Assembly (NCBI GenBank): GCA_051648405.1
Contig: JBOFFC010000134.1
Coordinates: 17,030-81,029 of the forward strand
Length of the DNA: 64,000 nucleotides
Direction of reading: 5' to 3'
From: JBOFFC01 sp051648405
GTDB taxonomy: Bacteria; Planctomycetota; Planctomycetia; Pirellulales; Lacipirellulaceae
A model generated the notes under the pieces. It saw only the letters and a program-made list of their open reading frames with translations. It was not told the origin of the DNA and did no database searches. Position numbers and translations under genes: made by a program. This document shows positions 1-10,200 of this stretch, in pieces (within the stretch, counting starts at the first letter, position 1; each line of letters begins with the position of its first letter).

Positions 1-1
1 G

Positions 2-673
2 TGGCTCGGGTTCGACCTGATGTTCAACTTTCGCATGCCTTACTTCGCCACGTCCCCCTCGGACTTCTGGCGGCGCTGGCACATCAGCCTGTCGCAGTGG
101 TTGCGGGACTACCTGTACTTCCCGCTGGGGGGGAACCGCGGGGGCGCCGCACTGACCTACCGCAACCTGCTGCTGACGATGACGATCGGGGGCGTGTGGC
201 ACGGCGCCGCGATGACGTACGTGGTCTGGGGGGTGCTGCACGGGCTGATCCTCTGCCTGTACCGCCCGCTGGAGCGATGGATCCCGGGGGCGGTCAGCGG
301 ACGCCCCCTGACGCGACTCGTCGCGACGCTGGTGATGTTCCACCTGGTGTGCCTCAGTTGGCTGTTCTTCCGCGCCGAGACGCTCACGCATGCCGTCACG
401 ATGGCCCACGGCATCGCCACCGACGCGGCCGGTTGGTCGTCGCTCGCCGGGGACTCGACGGCCGCCCAGTTGGTGCGCAGCGGCCTGGGGCTGATGGCGT
501 TTTTCGCGCTGCCTTTGCTGCTGTACGAGGCTTGGGTCGAGCGTCGCGGCGAGATGCTCGCCGTGCTGCGCGTCGCCTGGCCGTGGCGTGCGGCGCTGTA
601 CGCGTACTTCGTGCTGATGATGCTGTACTTCGCCCCGCCGCTCCCCAGCGTGTTCATCTACTTCCAGTTCTAG
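2..673 (+). CDS. MBOAT family O-acyltransferase (AlgI-like), C-terminal part
   Basis: The reading frame enters from the left edge, so the N-terminus is missing. The visible 223 residues are a polytopic membrane protein of the membrane-bound O-acyltransferase family, which transfers acyl groups to exported polysaccharides. Diagnostic stretches are the early WRRWHISLSQWLRDYLYFPL block and the GGVWHGAAMTYVVWGVLHG block with the family's active-site histidines. Several hydrophobic helices follow, and the protein ends in an aromatic tail (FIYFQF). The next gene starts 6 bases after the stop and encodes an SGNH-like exported protein, the usual partner of AlgI-type enzymes in AlgI/AlgJ or AlgI/AlgX pairs. 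This supports a role in modifying an exopolysaccharide. The substrate cannot be told from the sequence. Confidence 0.9.
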   Translation, partial: WLGFDLMFNFRMPYFATSPSDFWRRWHISLSQWLRDYLYFPLGGNRGGAALTYRNLLLTMTIGGVWHGAAMTYVVWGVLHGLILCLYRPLERWIPGAVSGRPLTRLVATLVMFHLVCLSWLFFRAETLTHAVTMAHGIATDAAGWSSLAGDSTAAQLVRSGLGLMAFFALPLLLYEAWVERRGEMLAVLRVAWPWRAALYAYFVLMMLYFAPPLPSVFIYFQF

Positions 674-679
674 CCCGTC

Positions 680-1648
680 ATGCCCGCCGAACCCGATCGC
701 CTTGAACCCCCCCTCGCTCCGCGCCGGCCGCGCGACGAGTGGCGCGTCGTCGCCGCGGTTCTCGTGGCGCTCGCCGTGTGCGAGGGGGGCATGCGGGCGG
801 TCGGCGCCCGCCTGTCGGCCGACGTCGCCAACTACCACGCTATGCCGGCGGTGGCCGCCAAGCTCGCGGCGTCCGACGACTTCCGAGTGCTGGTGATCGG
901 CAACTCGCTCGTCCGCGACGGCGTCGATCAGGGCCTGCTCGCCGAGCGTCTCGGCGCCGCAGCGGGCAGGCGTGTAGCCGTCGCCAAGCTCCAGCCCGAC
1001 GACACGAGCGTCGTCGAGTGGCGGCGGCTCGTCGAGCGCTACGTCGAGGGGGCCGCGCGCGGCGACCGCAGGCCCGCCGACTTGGTCGTGCTCGGCTACG
1101 CCCAGAACCAACTGACCGACGCGGGCGTCGTCCGCCCGCGGCGCCTCGGCGCCCGCTACGCGACGACGACCAACGCGCTCAGCTTGCTGACGGACGACGT
1201 GACGCGCTTCGACGACCAGTTCGAGCTGCTGCTCGCCAGCGTCTCGACGGCGTTCTCGGAAGCCGAGCGTGTCCGCGTTCGTGTGCTCGACACGCTGGTC
1301 CCCGACTACCGCGTCACGGCGCAACTCTACAACCGCGCCCGCCGCGCCTCGAAGGAAACTGTGGCCCCCGCTTCGACCTACGTCCGGCTTGAACGGCTGG
1401 TCGATGGGGCGAAGGCCTCGGGTGCGCGGCTGGTTGTCGTGGCGATCCCCGTCGGCGCGCCGTTCGAGGTCGATCCGGCGCTGCTGGCGCTTTTATCCGG
1501 TCGGGGCGTGACGCACGTCGACGCCCGCACCGTGCCCGGGATTACGGTCGCGAGCTTCCCCGACGGCTACCACATGGACGAAGCGGCTTCGCGGGTGTTC
1601 ACCACGCGACTGGCCGAGGGGCTGACCCCGATGATTGACGGGCGCTAG
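680..1648 (+). CDS. SGNH/GDSL-like exported protein, partner of the MBOAT acyltransferase
   Basis: A 322-residue protein with one hydrophobic segment near residues 24-42, so it is anchored in the membrane with most of the chain outside. Residues 65-80 (RVLVIGNSLVRDGVD) look like block I of SGNH esterases with the nucleophile in GNS. Near the C-terminus, DGYHMDEAAS carries a His in the position of the DxxH block V. These are weak motifs, so the family call is an inference, helped by the MBOAT gene 6 bases upstream. In alginate-type systems the membrane acyltransferase hands acyl groups to a periplasmic SGNH protein that finishes O-acetylation. The ATG at 680 is favoured by the tight spacing; no clear Shine-Dalgarno site is visible. 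Confidence 0.65.
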   Translation: MPAEPDRLEPPLAPRRPRDEWRVVAAVLVALAVCEGGMRAVGARLSADVANYHAMPAVAAKLAASDDFRVLVIGNSLVRDGVDQGLLAERLGAAAGRRVAVAKLQPDDTSVVEWRRLVERYVEGAARGDRRPADLVVLGYAQNQLTDAGVVRPRRLGARYATTTNALSLLTDDVTRFDDQFELLLASVSTAFSEAERVRVRVLDTLVPDYRVTAQLYNRARRASKETVAPASTYVRLERLVDGAKASGARLVVVAIPVGAPFEVDPALLALLSGRGVTHVDARTVPGITVASFPDGYHMDEAASRVFTTRLAEGLTPMIDGR

Positions 1649-1772
1649 CGCGACGAAAAAACGCAGCGGTCTGCCGTCCGTTCGCCCCCCGGGCTGCTGG
1701 TACGATGAGGGCCTCGTCGGCGGTTCCTCGTCCAACGCTGCTCGTCTCCCCCTCGCCGTCAGAGCCCATCTC

Positions 1773-3092
1773 ATGAGCGCCGCTCCGCGACTCTCCCGTC
1801 GTTCGTTTCTGGGGGCCGCCGGCGTCGTCGCCGCGCCGCTCGTACTTCCGGGGCGTGTGCTGGGGCTCGACCGGTCGGTCGCCGCGCCGAGCGAACGCGT
1901 CCGCGTCGCGATCGTTGGCGCCGGGGTGCGCGGCAAGCAGCTTGCGCACGACCTTCCATCGACCGCCGAGCTCGTTGCCGTCGCCGACGCGAACCTGCCG
2001 CGGGCCGAGGCGCTCGCCGGCCTGCGCTCGACGGGCGCGACGCGCGTCGCGGCGGTCGCCGACTACCGCACGCTGCTTGATCGCGCCGACCTCGACGCCC
2101 TGATCGTCACGGCGACCGACCAGCACCACGCCCACGCCGGCGTCCTGGCGTGCGTCGCGGGGCTCGACGCCTACGTCGAGAAGCCGCTCACGACGTACTT
2201 CGCCGAGGGGCGGGCCTTGGTGAACGCAGCGCGCAAGCACGACCGCGTCGTGCAGACCGGCACGCAGCAGCGGACGATGGAACGGAACCGCTACGCCTGC
2301 GAGCTCGTGCGCGACGGGGGCATCGGCGAGGTGAAGGTCGTCGAGTGCGTCAACTACTCGACCGCCCGTCCCTACCCGCCCGAGGGGCTGCCGGAAGAGG
2401 CCGTCCCCGCGGGACTCGACTGGGACCTGTGGCTCGGCCCCGCGCCGCTGCGCGCGTACAACGAGCGCCTCGCGGCTCACTGGACCGACAACCGCGGCGG
2501 CTGGTGGGGAGACTGGCGCGAGTACTCGGCCGGGGGGATCGCCGGCATGGGCGCCCATGCGCTCGACATGGTCCAGTACGCGCTGGGGGCCGACGACTCG
2601 GGGCCGGTCGAGTTCGTCCCCCTCGCCGCCGACGAGGTAGGCACGCCGCGCGTCGATTTCAAGTACGCCAATGGCGTCGAGGTCCGTCTACGATTCCTCG
2701 ACGCCCGCCCCTACCGCGGGCCGCGCCTCGGTGCGGTATTCGCCGGGACCGATGGCAAGATCGAGATCAACCGCAACCGCTTCCGGTCGAACCCCCCCGA
2801 GCTGACTCGGGACGGGCCCGACCCGGCGCTCGCCGCCAAGTGGGACGGGGACGGGTGGGTCGCCCGCGGCCACGTCGAGGACTGGATCGACGCGATCAAG
2901 ACCCGCCGCCGGCCGAACGCCGACGTCGAGATCGGCCACCGCACGGCGACCGTCTACCACCTGGTGTCGATCACCCGCGCCGTGAACCGCCCGGTGCGCT
3001 GGGACCCGGCGACGGAGACGATCCTCGGCGACCCCCAGGCGAGCGCGATGCTCGACCAACCACGCCGCGCGGGGTGGGAACTGCCGGGGTGA
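1773..3092 (+). CDS. Tat-exported Gfo/Idh/MocA family oxidoreductase
   Basis: A 439-residue NAD(P)-dependent sugar or cyclitol oxidoreductase. The frame is open from 1635, but the ATG at 1773 is chosen because it gives a clean twin-arginine signal peptide (LSRRSFLGAAG followed by a hydrophobic stretch, residues 7-32). Residues 43-55 hold the dinucleotide motif (VAIVGAGVRGKQL). The family EKP motif lies near residue 137 and the GMGAHALDM stretch near 255 belongs to the C-terminal GFO_IDH_MocA domain. Many planctomycete genomes carry many Tat-exported copies of this family, probably for breakdown of complex sugars. No neighbour fixes the substrate. Confidence 0.9.
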   Translation: MSAAPRLSRRSFLGAAGVVAAPLVLPGRVLGLDRSVAAPSERVRVAIVGAGVRGKQLAHDLPSTAELVAVADANLPRAEALAGLRSTGATRVAAVADYRTLLDRADLDALIVTATDQHHAHAGVLACVAGLDAYVEKPLTTYFAEGRALVNAARKHDRVVQTGTQQRTMERNRYACELVRDGGIGEVKVVECVNYSTARPYPPEGLPEEAVPAGLDWDLWLGPAPLRAYNERLAAHWTDNRGGWWGDWREYSAGGIAGMGAHALDMVQYALGADDSGPVEFVPLAADEVGTPRVDFKYANGVEVRLRFLDARPYRGPRLGAVFAGTDGKIEINRNRFRSNPPELTRDGPDPALAAKWDGDGWVARGHVEDWIDAIKTRRRPNADVEIGHRTATVYHLVSITRAVNRPVRWDPATETILGDPQASAMLDQPRRAGWELPG

Positions 3093-3306
3093 GCGGCTTG
3101 GGAACGGGAACCGCCAGCGTGAAGCCGGCGGAGTGGCGTCGCGTCGCGGTTGGTTCGGCAGCTAGCATGGCGGCGTTCAGGGGCTGAAGCCCGCGGGATC
3201 GCGAAAGGCGCCGTGGATTCGGAACGGGTTTTCGGCGACCCTTCCGCTCCCGGGACCTGCGCCCCGGTTCACCCCGTCCAGCCCCCCGCGCCCACCGCCT
3301 CGCCCG

Positions 3307-4122
3307 ATGGCCAGTTTCTCGCACCGCAAGCACGGGAAAGGGGTCGATCCCCCGAAGGTCCGGACCTCGTACCTCCCCCCCGACTGGCGCCTGCCCGACG
3401 GGATCAAGAAGCGGCTCACGCTCAAGCCGGGTCGGCAGCGGGCGATCGCGGACGGCGGCCAACTGCTGGTCCTGCTGCACTCGCCACCGGCGGACGAGAG
3501 CGACGAGCGGATCGCACGGCTCTTTTGGCTCGAGTCACCGGGTCACTGGATCGCCAGCGACCGCTGCTCACTGCCGAGCCCCGCCGCGCCCAACGGCCCC
3601 TCGAACGGCGACGACCCGTTCGTCTGCCTGCTCGACGAGTACGAGCGGGTGATCGAGAAGCTCGACGACGACGAGGAGGAGGCGGTCCGTTCGGACGACT
3701 ACTTCGACGTGCTGACGCGGCTCTCGCCGATCGTCCGCGCCACGCACAACTTGCACACGGCGATCCTGGACGCGACGAAGATCGTTGCCGACGACCCCCC
3801 GCTGGCGCGCGCCAACGAGCGCTCGTACGAGCTCCACCGCCGCGTCGAGCTGATCCAGCACGACGCCAAATTGGCCTTCGACTTCCTCTCGGCCCGCCAC
3901 ACCGAGGAGCTCGCCGTGAGCTCGAAGAAGATGGCCGAGGCGACTTACCGGCTCAACGTCCTCGTGTCGCTGTTCCTGCCGGTTGCGACCCTGGGCGCAA
4001 TCTTCGGGATGAACCTCGAAACGGGGATCGAAACGTACGCCGCGCCGTGGCCGATCGTGGCGATCGTCGCCTCGGGGCTGACGATCGGCGCGGTGATCGC
4101 CTGGTCGATCACCCGCCGCTGA
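3307..4122 (+). CDS. CorA-like divalent cation transporter
   Basis: A 271-residue protein, shorter than typical CorA (about 315-350 residues). The N-terminal half is soluble and acidic in places (an ELDDDEEEAV-like run near residue 120), followed by a long helical region leading into the first membrane helix. The signature GMN tripeptide is present (AIFGMNLETG, about residue 234), at the pore mouth of CorA channels. A second hydrophobic helix ends in a basic tail (ITRR). The family moves Mg2+, Co2+ or Zn2+ across the inner membrane. The shortened cytoplasmic domain resembles the ZntB-like or short CorA branch, so the ion is uncertain. No operon partner is evident. Confidence 0.85.
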   Translation: MASFSHRKHGKGVDPPKVRTSYLPPDWRLPDGIKKRLTLKPGRQRAIADGGQLLVLLHSPPADESDERIARLFWLESPGHWIASDRCSLPSPAAPNGPSNGDDPFVCLLDEYERVIEKLDDDEEEAVRSDDYFDVLTRLSPIVRATHNLHTAILDATKIVADDPPLARANERSYELHRRVELIQHDAKLAFDFLSARHTEELAVSSKKMAEATYRLNVLVSLFLPVATLGAIFGMNLETGIETYAAPWPIVAIVASGLTIGAVIAWSITRR

Positions 4123-4473
4123 GGGATCGACGACGCGAGCCGGCAGTGGGCAGACGCCAGCGGGCAGACGCCAGCGGGCAGGAAGCACGCCGCGCGGGTT
4201 CGCGCCAGCAGGACTGAACACGGAGGTTGTTGCGGAGCGTAAAGCGCGGTGCTACGACCGCACTTCGGCCGCTTCGCGTTAGCGGGTAAACTACCGACAA
4301 GGGGCTTCGGTGAAAACTAGTACCCGCTTCACCCCCCTCCCCCCGGGCGCCTGGAAAACGGCCTCCCCCTGAAGGGGGCGGGGGATTCCGAGCGCACCGC
4401 TGCCCCGGACAGCTAGGCGTCGCAACACCCCGCTTCCTGCCGGCTGCCCACCGCCCACTGCCCACTCCCCCCC
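4123..4473. repeat. Gene-free 351 bases with class A inverted repeat (GGCAGTGGGCAG type)
   Basis: No supported gene. The left arm at 4141-4187 contains units of the GCCAGCGGGCAGAC type and ends in GCAGGAAG. The right arm at 4432-4467 begins CTTCCTGC and continues as TGCCCACCGCCCACTGCCCACT, the same units on the other strand. The right arm runs to within 6 bases of the next start codon at 4474. Between the arms lies a second short palindromic element near 4360-4383 (CCTCCCCCTGAAGGGGGCGG). The same class A units return at 37131, 37558 and 51005. Confidence 0.8.
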
Positions 4474-5583
4474 ATGCCCGCCAAGCCGCTCGAAGTCCCC
4501 CGCAAACCGGCTCACGTTTGGGGCGACGTCGAAGTCCCCCCCGGCAAGAGCGCCGAGGCGTCGCTATCGGTCGCCGAAAGCTACAGCGGTCTGACGATCC
4601 CGATCCCGGTGTTTGTCCGCCGCGGCCTGGAGGACGGCCCCGCGGTGTTCGTTACCGCCGCCCTGCACGGCGACGAGATCAACGGCGCCGGCGCGATCCG
4701 CCACCTGATCGCCGACAAGCGGATGAAGCTGCTGCGCGGAACGCTCGTGCTGCTGCCGGTTGTGAACCTGTTCGGCTTCGACCGCCACGAGCGCTACCTC
4801 CCCGACCGACGCGACCTGAACCGCTGCTTTCCGGGCTCCTCGACCGGCAGCCTCGCCAGCCGCATGGCGCGGATGCTGTTCGACGAGGTCATCGGCCGCT
4901 GCGACTACGGCATCGACCTGCACACGGCGGCGGTGCGGCGTACGAACTTCCCGAACGTGCGGGCGGACATGGCCGACAAGCGCGTCGCCGAGCTGGCCGA
5001 GGCGTTCGGCGCCGAGATCATCGTCAAAGGGCGCGGCCCCGAGGGGTCGTTCCGGCGCGAGGCGTGCCGCGCGGGTCGGCCGACGATCGTGCTCGAGGCG
5101 GGCGAGGTCTGGAAGGTCGAGCCGACGGTCGTTGAGTACGCCCTGCGCGGCATCCGCAACGTGCTCAGCCACTTGCAGATGACCGACGAGCCGCGGGCGA
5201 CGCCGACGTTCCAGATCAAGATCGCCAGCACGAAGTGGATCCGCACCGACCGCGGGGGCTTCCTCAAGTTCCACACGTCCCCCGGCGACGTGGTCCGCGA
5301 AGGGGACGAGCTGGCGACCAACACGAGCCTCGTCGGCACGGTCCTCAACGTGCTGCACGCCCCCTACGACGGGGTCGTGCTCGGCCTGACGACGCTGCCG
5401 GCCGTCGGCCCCGGGGACCCGGTGATCCACCTCGGCCGCCTCGACCGCAAGCAGCGGGCGATGGCCGAACGCCGCACCCGCCGCTCGGCCGACGACCTGC
5501 ACGACCGGGTCCACGACGACTTAGCGACGAGCGTGCTTATCGATACGACGCCGGGAGAGGGGCCGGGGGTGGTGGAGGGTTGA
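4474..5583 (+). CDS. Succinylglutamate desuccinylase/aspartoacylase family protein
   Basis: A 369-residue zinc-dependent carboxypeptidase-fold (M14-like) hydrolase. Zinc ligands are visible as H65 and E68 (ALHGDEING) and H150 (DLHTAA), with the catalytic Glu region around 208-211 (VLEAGE). The C-terminal part (about 240-345) is a lipoyl-like beta domain with a FHTSPGDVV turn, usual for bacterial AstE/ASPA relatives. Members remove N-acyl groups from amino acids, and some act on peptide tails together with RimK-type ligases, but no rimK is seen here. The ATG lies directly after a class A repeat arm, so no Shine-Dalgarno site can be found. The start is supported by the family's usual N-terminus. 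Confidence 0.85.
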   Translation: MPAKPLEVPRKPAHVWGDVEVPPGKSAEASLSVAESYSGLTIPIPVFVRRGLEDGPAVFVTAALHGDEINGAGAIRHLIADKRMKLLRGTLVLLPVVNLFGFDRHERYLPDRRDLNRCFPGSSTGSLASRMARMLFDEVIGRCDYGIDLHTAAVRRTNFPNVRADMADKRVAELAEAFGAEIIVKGRGPEGSFRREACRAGRPTIVLEAGEVWKVEPTVVEYALRGIRNVLSHLQMTDEPRATPTFQIKIASTKWIRTDRGGFLKFHTSPGDVVREGDELATNTSLVGTVLNVLHAPYDGVVLGLTTLPAVGPGDPVIHLGRLDRKQRAMAERRTRRSADDLHDRVHDDLATSVLIDTTPGEGPGVVEG

Positions 5584-5685
5584 GGGGGTTGGCTCCCGGC
5601 AGCGGACTCGGTGGGTTCTGCGGGGAGTGCTGGCCAGAAGACTCCCGTAAGCAACGCGCCCGGTCGCTGATTTATGCTAAACTGT

Positions 5686-5714
5686 GAATAGCAAACGCCC
5701 TGCTTATGCTATTC
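5686..5714. promoter_or_regulatory. AT-rich inverted repeat upstream of the AAA ATPase gene
   Basis: The arms GAATAGCA (5686-5693) and TGCTATTC (5707-5714) are perfect and separated by 13 bases. They sit in a markedly AT-richer stretch (about 5668-5735) within otherwise GC-rich DNA, 44 bases before the start at 5758. TTATGCTAAACT just upstream resembles a -10 region. The arrangement suggests an operator over the promoter, but no regulator is encoded next to it. Confidence 0.4.
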
Positions 5715-5757
5715 GAATGTTAAGCAAAATCGCGGCCCCCGAGCTTTCGTTAACGCC

Positions 5758-7221
5758 ATGTCAGTTTGGCAGCCTTCCTCGGCCGATTGGCGCCCCGTCT
5801 TCGAGGGGAACAACCCGTGGTGGACAACATCGCGGGTCCCCGCTGCCTTGGCTCCCGCTACGGAACGGGTGCTGGTCGAGGTCCTGACCGACCGGCTCCT
5901 GAGAGACGGGCCGAGCCGGTTTCAGGTCGTCCTCGGCGCCCGGCGCGTCGGGAAGACCGTCGCCATGCACCAGACGGTTCGGCGCCTGCTCGCGGCGGGG
6001 GTCGATGCGAAACGCCTCTGGTGGCTTCGCGTCGATCATCCCTTGCTGCTGAACCACGAACTTGGGGTCGTCACCAAGCTCGCGCTCAGCAACGCGACGG
6101 AAGCCGAACCCGCCTACCTGTTTCTGGACGAGATCACCTACGGCAAGAACTGGGACCTCTGGCTCAAGACGATGTACGACGAGCGCTGGCCTGTCCGCGT
6201 CGTCGCCACGTCAAGCGCCACGGCAGTGCTGAAGAACCGCCACCTGGAGAGTGGCATCGGTCGGTGGGAGGAACAGTACCTCGCGCCGTGTTCGTTTGGC
6301 GAGTACCTGCAACTGATCCAGACCCCTGCGCCCACACTGCGCGCGGAGGAGTCCTTGCGCCAGACGCTCGAAGCGGCCGCCTCCTACGACTGGGACCACG
6401 ACGCTTTCGAGAGCGCTCGACGCCACTACTTGTTGGTCGGGGGCTTTCCGGAGTTGCTGTTGACGGGTCGCATCGACGACGAGGAGACGAAGGCGCTTCG
6501 CTCGCAGCGCACGCTGCGAAGCGAAGCCGTTGAGAGGACGATCTACAAGGACATTCCGCAAGCGTTCGGGGTCAACAGCCCGATGCTGTTGGAACGCCTG
6601 CTGTACCTCGTAGCTGGCCAGTGGACGGGGATGTTCTCGCCGAGCGACGTGCGGCAGTCGCTCGACGGCATGTCGCAACCCACGCTGGACAGGTACCTGA
6701 AGTACCTCGAGAGCGCTTTCTTGGTGTTCACGTTGCCGAACTACGCCGGAAACGAGAGCTCGGTCCAGAAACGAGGTCGCAAGCTTTACTTCGTCGATGG
6801 CGCGGTCCGCAACGCCGCTTTGCAGCGCGGGATCCGACCGCTCGCCGACCCACGCGAACTCGGGCAACTGCTCGAGAACGTCGTCGCCAGTCACCTCCAT
6901 GCGCTGGCCCAGCAGACAGGGGTTCGCCTGTTTCACTGGCGGCACAATCGGCAAGAGCTCGACCTCGTCTACGACCACCCGACTGCGCCGATGGCGATCG
7001 AGGTCTCGTCCTCTGCAAGTCACAGTCGAGCGGGGATGCGCGCGTTCGTCGAGAGATTCCCCAAGTTCCACGGGGCGACGTACCTCGTGGCCCCCAACGC
7101 GCCGTACTCGGACGCTCGCCACTCCTCCGACGGGATAGGCACGCTGCCGCTCGACCTCCTGCTGCTCGCCGTTTCGTCCCAGTCCGAGCGCGCCCTTCGC
7201 TCGCGACTCGCCGCTCTCTAA
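5758..7221 (+). CDS. ATP-binding protein, AAA_14 plus DUF4143
   Basis: A 487-residue protein of the widespread AAA_14/DUF4143 family. Walker A is GARRVGKT at residues 60-67, Walker B is LFLDE at 121-125, and a sensor-like Ser/Thr stretch (VVATSSA) follows near 150. The C-terminal DUF4143 domain (about 310-440) carries the KLYFVDGAVRNA stretch and a restriction-endonuclease-like core (FHWRHNRQELDLVY). The biochemical role of the family is not established; association with mobile genes or stress has been proposed. The gene stands alone between plus-strand metabolism genes and the minus-strand glnE block and has its own AT-rich upstream region. Recent acquisition would fit, but that is inference. 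Confidence 0.88.
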   Translation: MSVWQPSSADWRPVFEGNNPWWTTSRVPAALAPATERVLVEVLTDRLLRDGPSRFQVVLGARRVGKTVAMHQTVRRLLAAGVDAKRLWWLRVDHPLLLNHELGVVTKLALSNATEAEPAYLFLDEITYGKNWDLWLKTMYDERWPVRVVATSSATAVLKNRHLESGIGRWEEQYLAPCSFGEYLQLIQTPAPTLRAEESLRQTLEAAASYDWDHDAFESARRHYLLVGGFPELLLTGRIDDEETKALRSQRTLRSEAVERTIYKDIPQAFGVNSPMLLERLLYLVAGQWTGMFSPSDVRQSLDGMSQPTLDRYLKYLESAFLVFTLPNYAGNESSVQKRGRKLYFVDGAVRNAALQRGIRPLADPRELGQLLENVVASHLHALAQQTGVRLFHWRHNRQELDLVYDHPTAPMAIEVSSSASHSRAGMRAFVERFPKFHGATYLVAPNAPYSDARHSSDGIGTLPLDLLLLAVSSQSERALRSRLAAL

Positions 7222-7282
7222 CGGCACGTCGCACCCAGCTCCACACCAAGTCAGACGGGGCGCCCTGGGGCCGAAGCCGCCC

Positions 7283-10200
7283 CTACCCGCGCTCCAGCCC
7301 GTCGAACAGCCGCTCGAACCGCGCCCGCGTCTCGCGCTGCGCATCGATAACCTCGGCCTCCACGCGGTCCGGGTCGTCGTAGCGCATCAGGTAGGCGAGC
7401 TTCCTCTTATCGACTTCGTCGGTCGGCAGTTCGTGGCGGCCGGCGGAGTTCATCAGGCGGATCCGCGCCTCGACGTTGCGCAGCAGTCGGTACGCGCCGC
7501 GGAAGAAGTCGGCGTCGTCGGCCGCGAGCGCCCCGGCGGTCTTCAGCGCAGCGAGCGCGTCGAGCGTCCCCGGGGCGCGGACCCGCGGCTCTTCGCCGCC
7601 GTGCTTCAGTTGCAGCGTCTGCACCAAGAACTCGATATCGACCGTCCCTCCCGCGCCGCGCTTGAGGTTCCGCGGGCTCGCAGACTCTTCCAGCCGCCGC
7701 CGCATGACGCGGACCTCGGTCGCGTGCTCGGGGCGCCAGGGGGGGCCGTACGCCGCTTCGATCACCGCCCCCATCGCCCGGGCGCAAGCCATAGGGTCGC
7801 CGTAAACCGCCCGCGCCTTGCACAGCGCGAGGCGTTCCCAAAGCTGCCCCGCCCCCGAGCAGTAGTACGCCGCGAAGGCGTCGATCGGCACCGACAGCGA
7901 CCCCCCGGCGCCCGTCGGGCGGAGCCGCGCATCGACTTCGTACAAGCGGCCGTGCGGACCAAGCCTATTGACCCCCTTGATGATCCGCTGGCCGTACTCG
8001 CCGAAGAAGTGGCCGTTGGTCGTGGCGTCGGCGGCGCGCGAACGGCGGCGCGGAACGGTCGGGCCGTCGGCTTCGTAGAGGAACACGAGGTCGAGGTCGC
8101 TGTGGTAGTTCGGCTCGCGCCCGCCGAGCTTCCCCATGGCGAGGACGACCGGGCCAACCGGCCCGCCGACGCGGTCGCGCAGCGCATCGGCTTCGGGGCC
8201 CGTGGCGTCGTCCGCCGGGGCCCCGACGGTCGGCTGGCCGTACTTGTCGATCAGCTCGTGGAGCTCACGGTCGCACACCAGACCGAGCAGGCACTCGGCC
8301 ACGTCGGCTAGCGCGGCGTGTGTCGCGCGGATGTCGTCTCGGCCGACGATGTCACGAACGCCGACGCGCAGGTGCTGGGCGTGCTTGAAGCTGTGCAGGA
8401 TCGGTTCGAGGTCCTCGGCGCCGCGCGCCAGGTCGGCGAGCGACGCGTCGAGCATCTCGAGCGTCGGAAGCCGCTCGACGAGCAGGCTGTCCATCAGCTC
8501 GTCGATCATCCCCGGGTTGCTGGTGAGGGTCTCGGCCAGGTACGGGCAGGCCGCGCAGAGCGTCACGTACAGGTCGAGCGACGGCCGGTTTTGGCTGAAC
8601 AGTTCCCACAGCGCGGCCTTGCCCCCGATCGAGTCGCTGACGCGGCTCAGGTTGACGAGGGTCTGGTCCGGCTCGGGGGTGCGGGCGATCGCGGCCAGCA
8701 AGCGCGAGGCGATCGACGCCAAGAAATGCCGGCAGCGGCGCGGCGACAGGAGGCGGATCCTCTCGGTCGCCAGCGTCATCAAGTTGGCGTAAGCCGCTTG
8801 GACGTTCTGGAAAGGGTACTTGCCGAGCACCTCGGCGACGCGCTCGGGGGACGGGTCGGGGTCGTTCACCAGGTCGACCTCGGGCTCCGCCCCCTCGTCG
8901 CCGCCGAACGAGTCGTGCAGCAAGTGGTCGAGGATCCGCCGGTTGACGGTCGTCCGCTCGCGGTAGTTAGCGCGGAACGCTTCGAGGGCAGTCGCGGCGG
9001 GGGTGTCGGCGAACCCGATCCGGACGGCGAGCTTGCGGGCCTCGATCTCGCTCGTCGGCAGCGTGTGGGTCTGCAAGTCGAACAGGATCTGTAGGCGGTG
9101 CTCGACCTTACGCAGGAACACGTAGTTGTCCTCGAGCAGCAGGCGCTCTTGCGGCGTCAAGCAGCCGCCGCGCTCGAGCCGCTCGATCGCCTCGAGCGTG
9201 TTCCCGGTGCGGACCTCGGGGAGGGACGCGCCGTTGAGGAGCTGCAAGAACTGCAAGACGAATTCAACGTCGCGGATGCCGCCGTGGCCCGTCTTCACGT
9301 TGCTGACGCCCCCCGACTCGCCGAGGCGCTCGATGCGGCGCTTGAGCGACTTGATCCCCGCGATGTCGGCCATCGTCAGGTAGCGGCGGTAGACCCACGG
9401 CTGGAGCCGCGCGAGCAGCGCGTCGCCGAGCGGCACGTCGCCGGCCACGGGGCGGGCCTTGATGTACGCCTGGCGTTCCCAGGTGCGGCCCTTCGTGTCG
9501 TAGTAGGCGGTCATCGCGTCGAGCGACTCGCAGATCGGCCCGTGTTCCCCCTCGGGGCGGAGCCGCAGGTCGACCCGGTAGCACGAGCCGCGGTCGGTCG
9601 ATTCGCCGACGAGCTTCACGAGCTCGCGCGACAGGCGGTCGAAGTACTCGCGGTTGGTGGCGCCGCGCTGGTGATCAGTTTCTCCCTCTTCGTCGAACAG
9701 CAGGATGAGGTCGATGTCGCTGGAATAGTTGAGCTCGACGCCGCCGAGCTTGCCGAGGGCGAGCACGCAGAACCGCGCCGCCTGGCCGTCGCGACGGCGC
9801 GGGACGCCGAGCTTCGCGTCGAGCCACTTGCGGAGGAACGCGACGGCCGCTTCGAGGATCGCGTCGGCGAGGAACGAAATCTGTCGCGAGACGGTCGCCA
9901 CGGTCTGGTTCCGTACGATGTCGCCGTACGCGATGCGGATCGTCTCGCGCTGCTTCACGCGGCGGAGCATCGCCGAGACCGCTAGCGGGTCGTCGAGCAC
10001 GAGGGCCTCGCCGACCAGCTCCTGCACCAGTGTGTCGCGTGCGACGGGGCGGCCCTCCGTCATGCGCAGCAGGTCGTAGCACTCCTGGTCGCGGACCAAC
10101 AGGTCGCTCAGGTACTGGCTCGTCGAGAGGAGCTGCAGCAGGTTGGGGAGCGCCTCGCGGTCGCGCTCGAACAGCGCCGACATCGACAGCGGGTTGCGCG

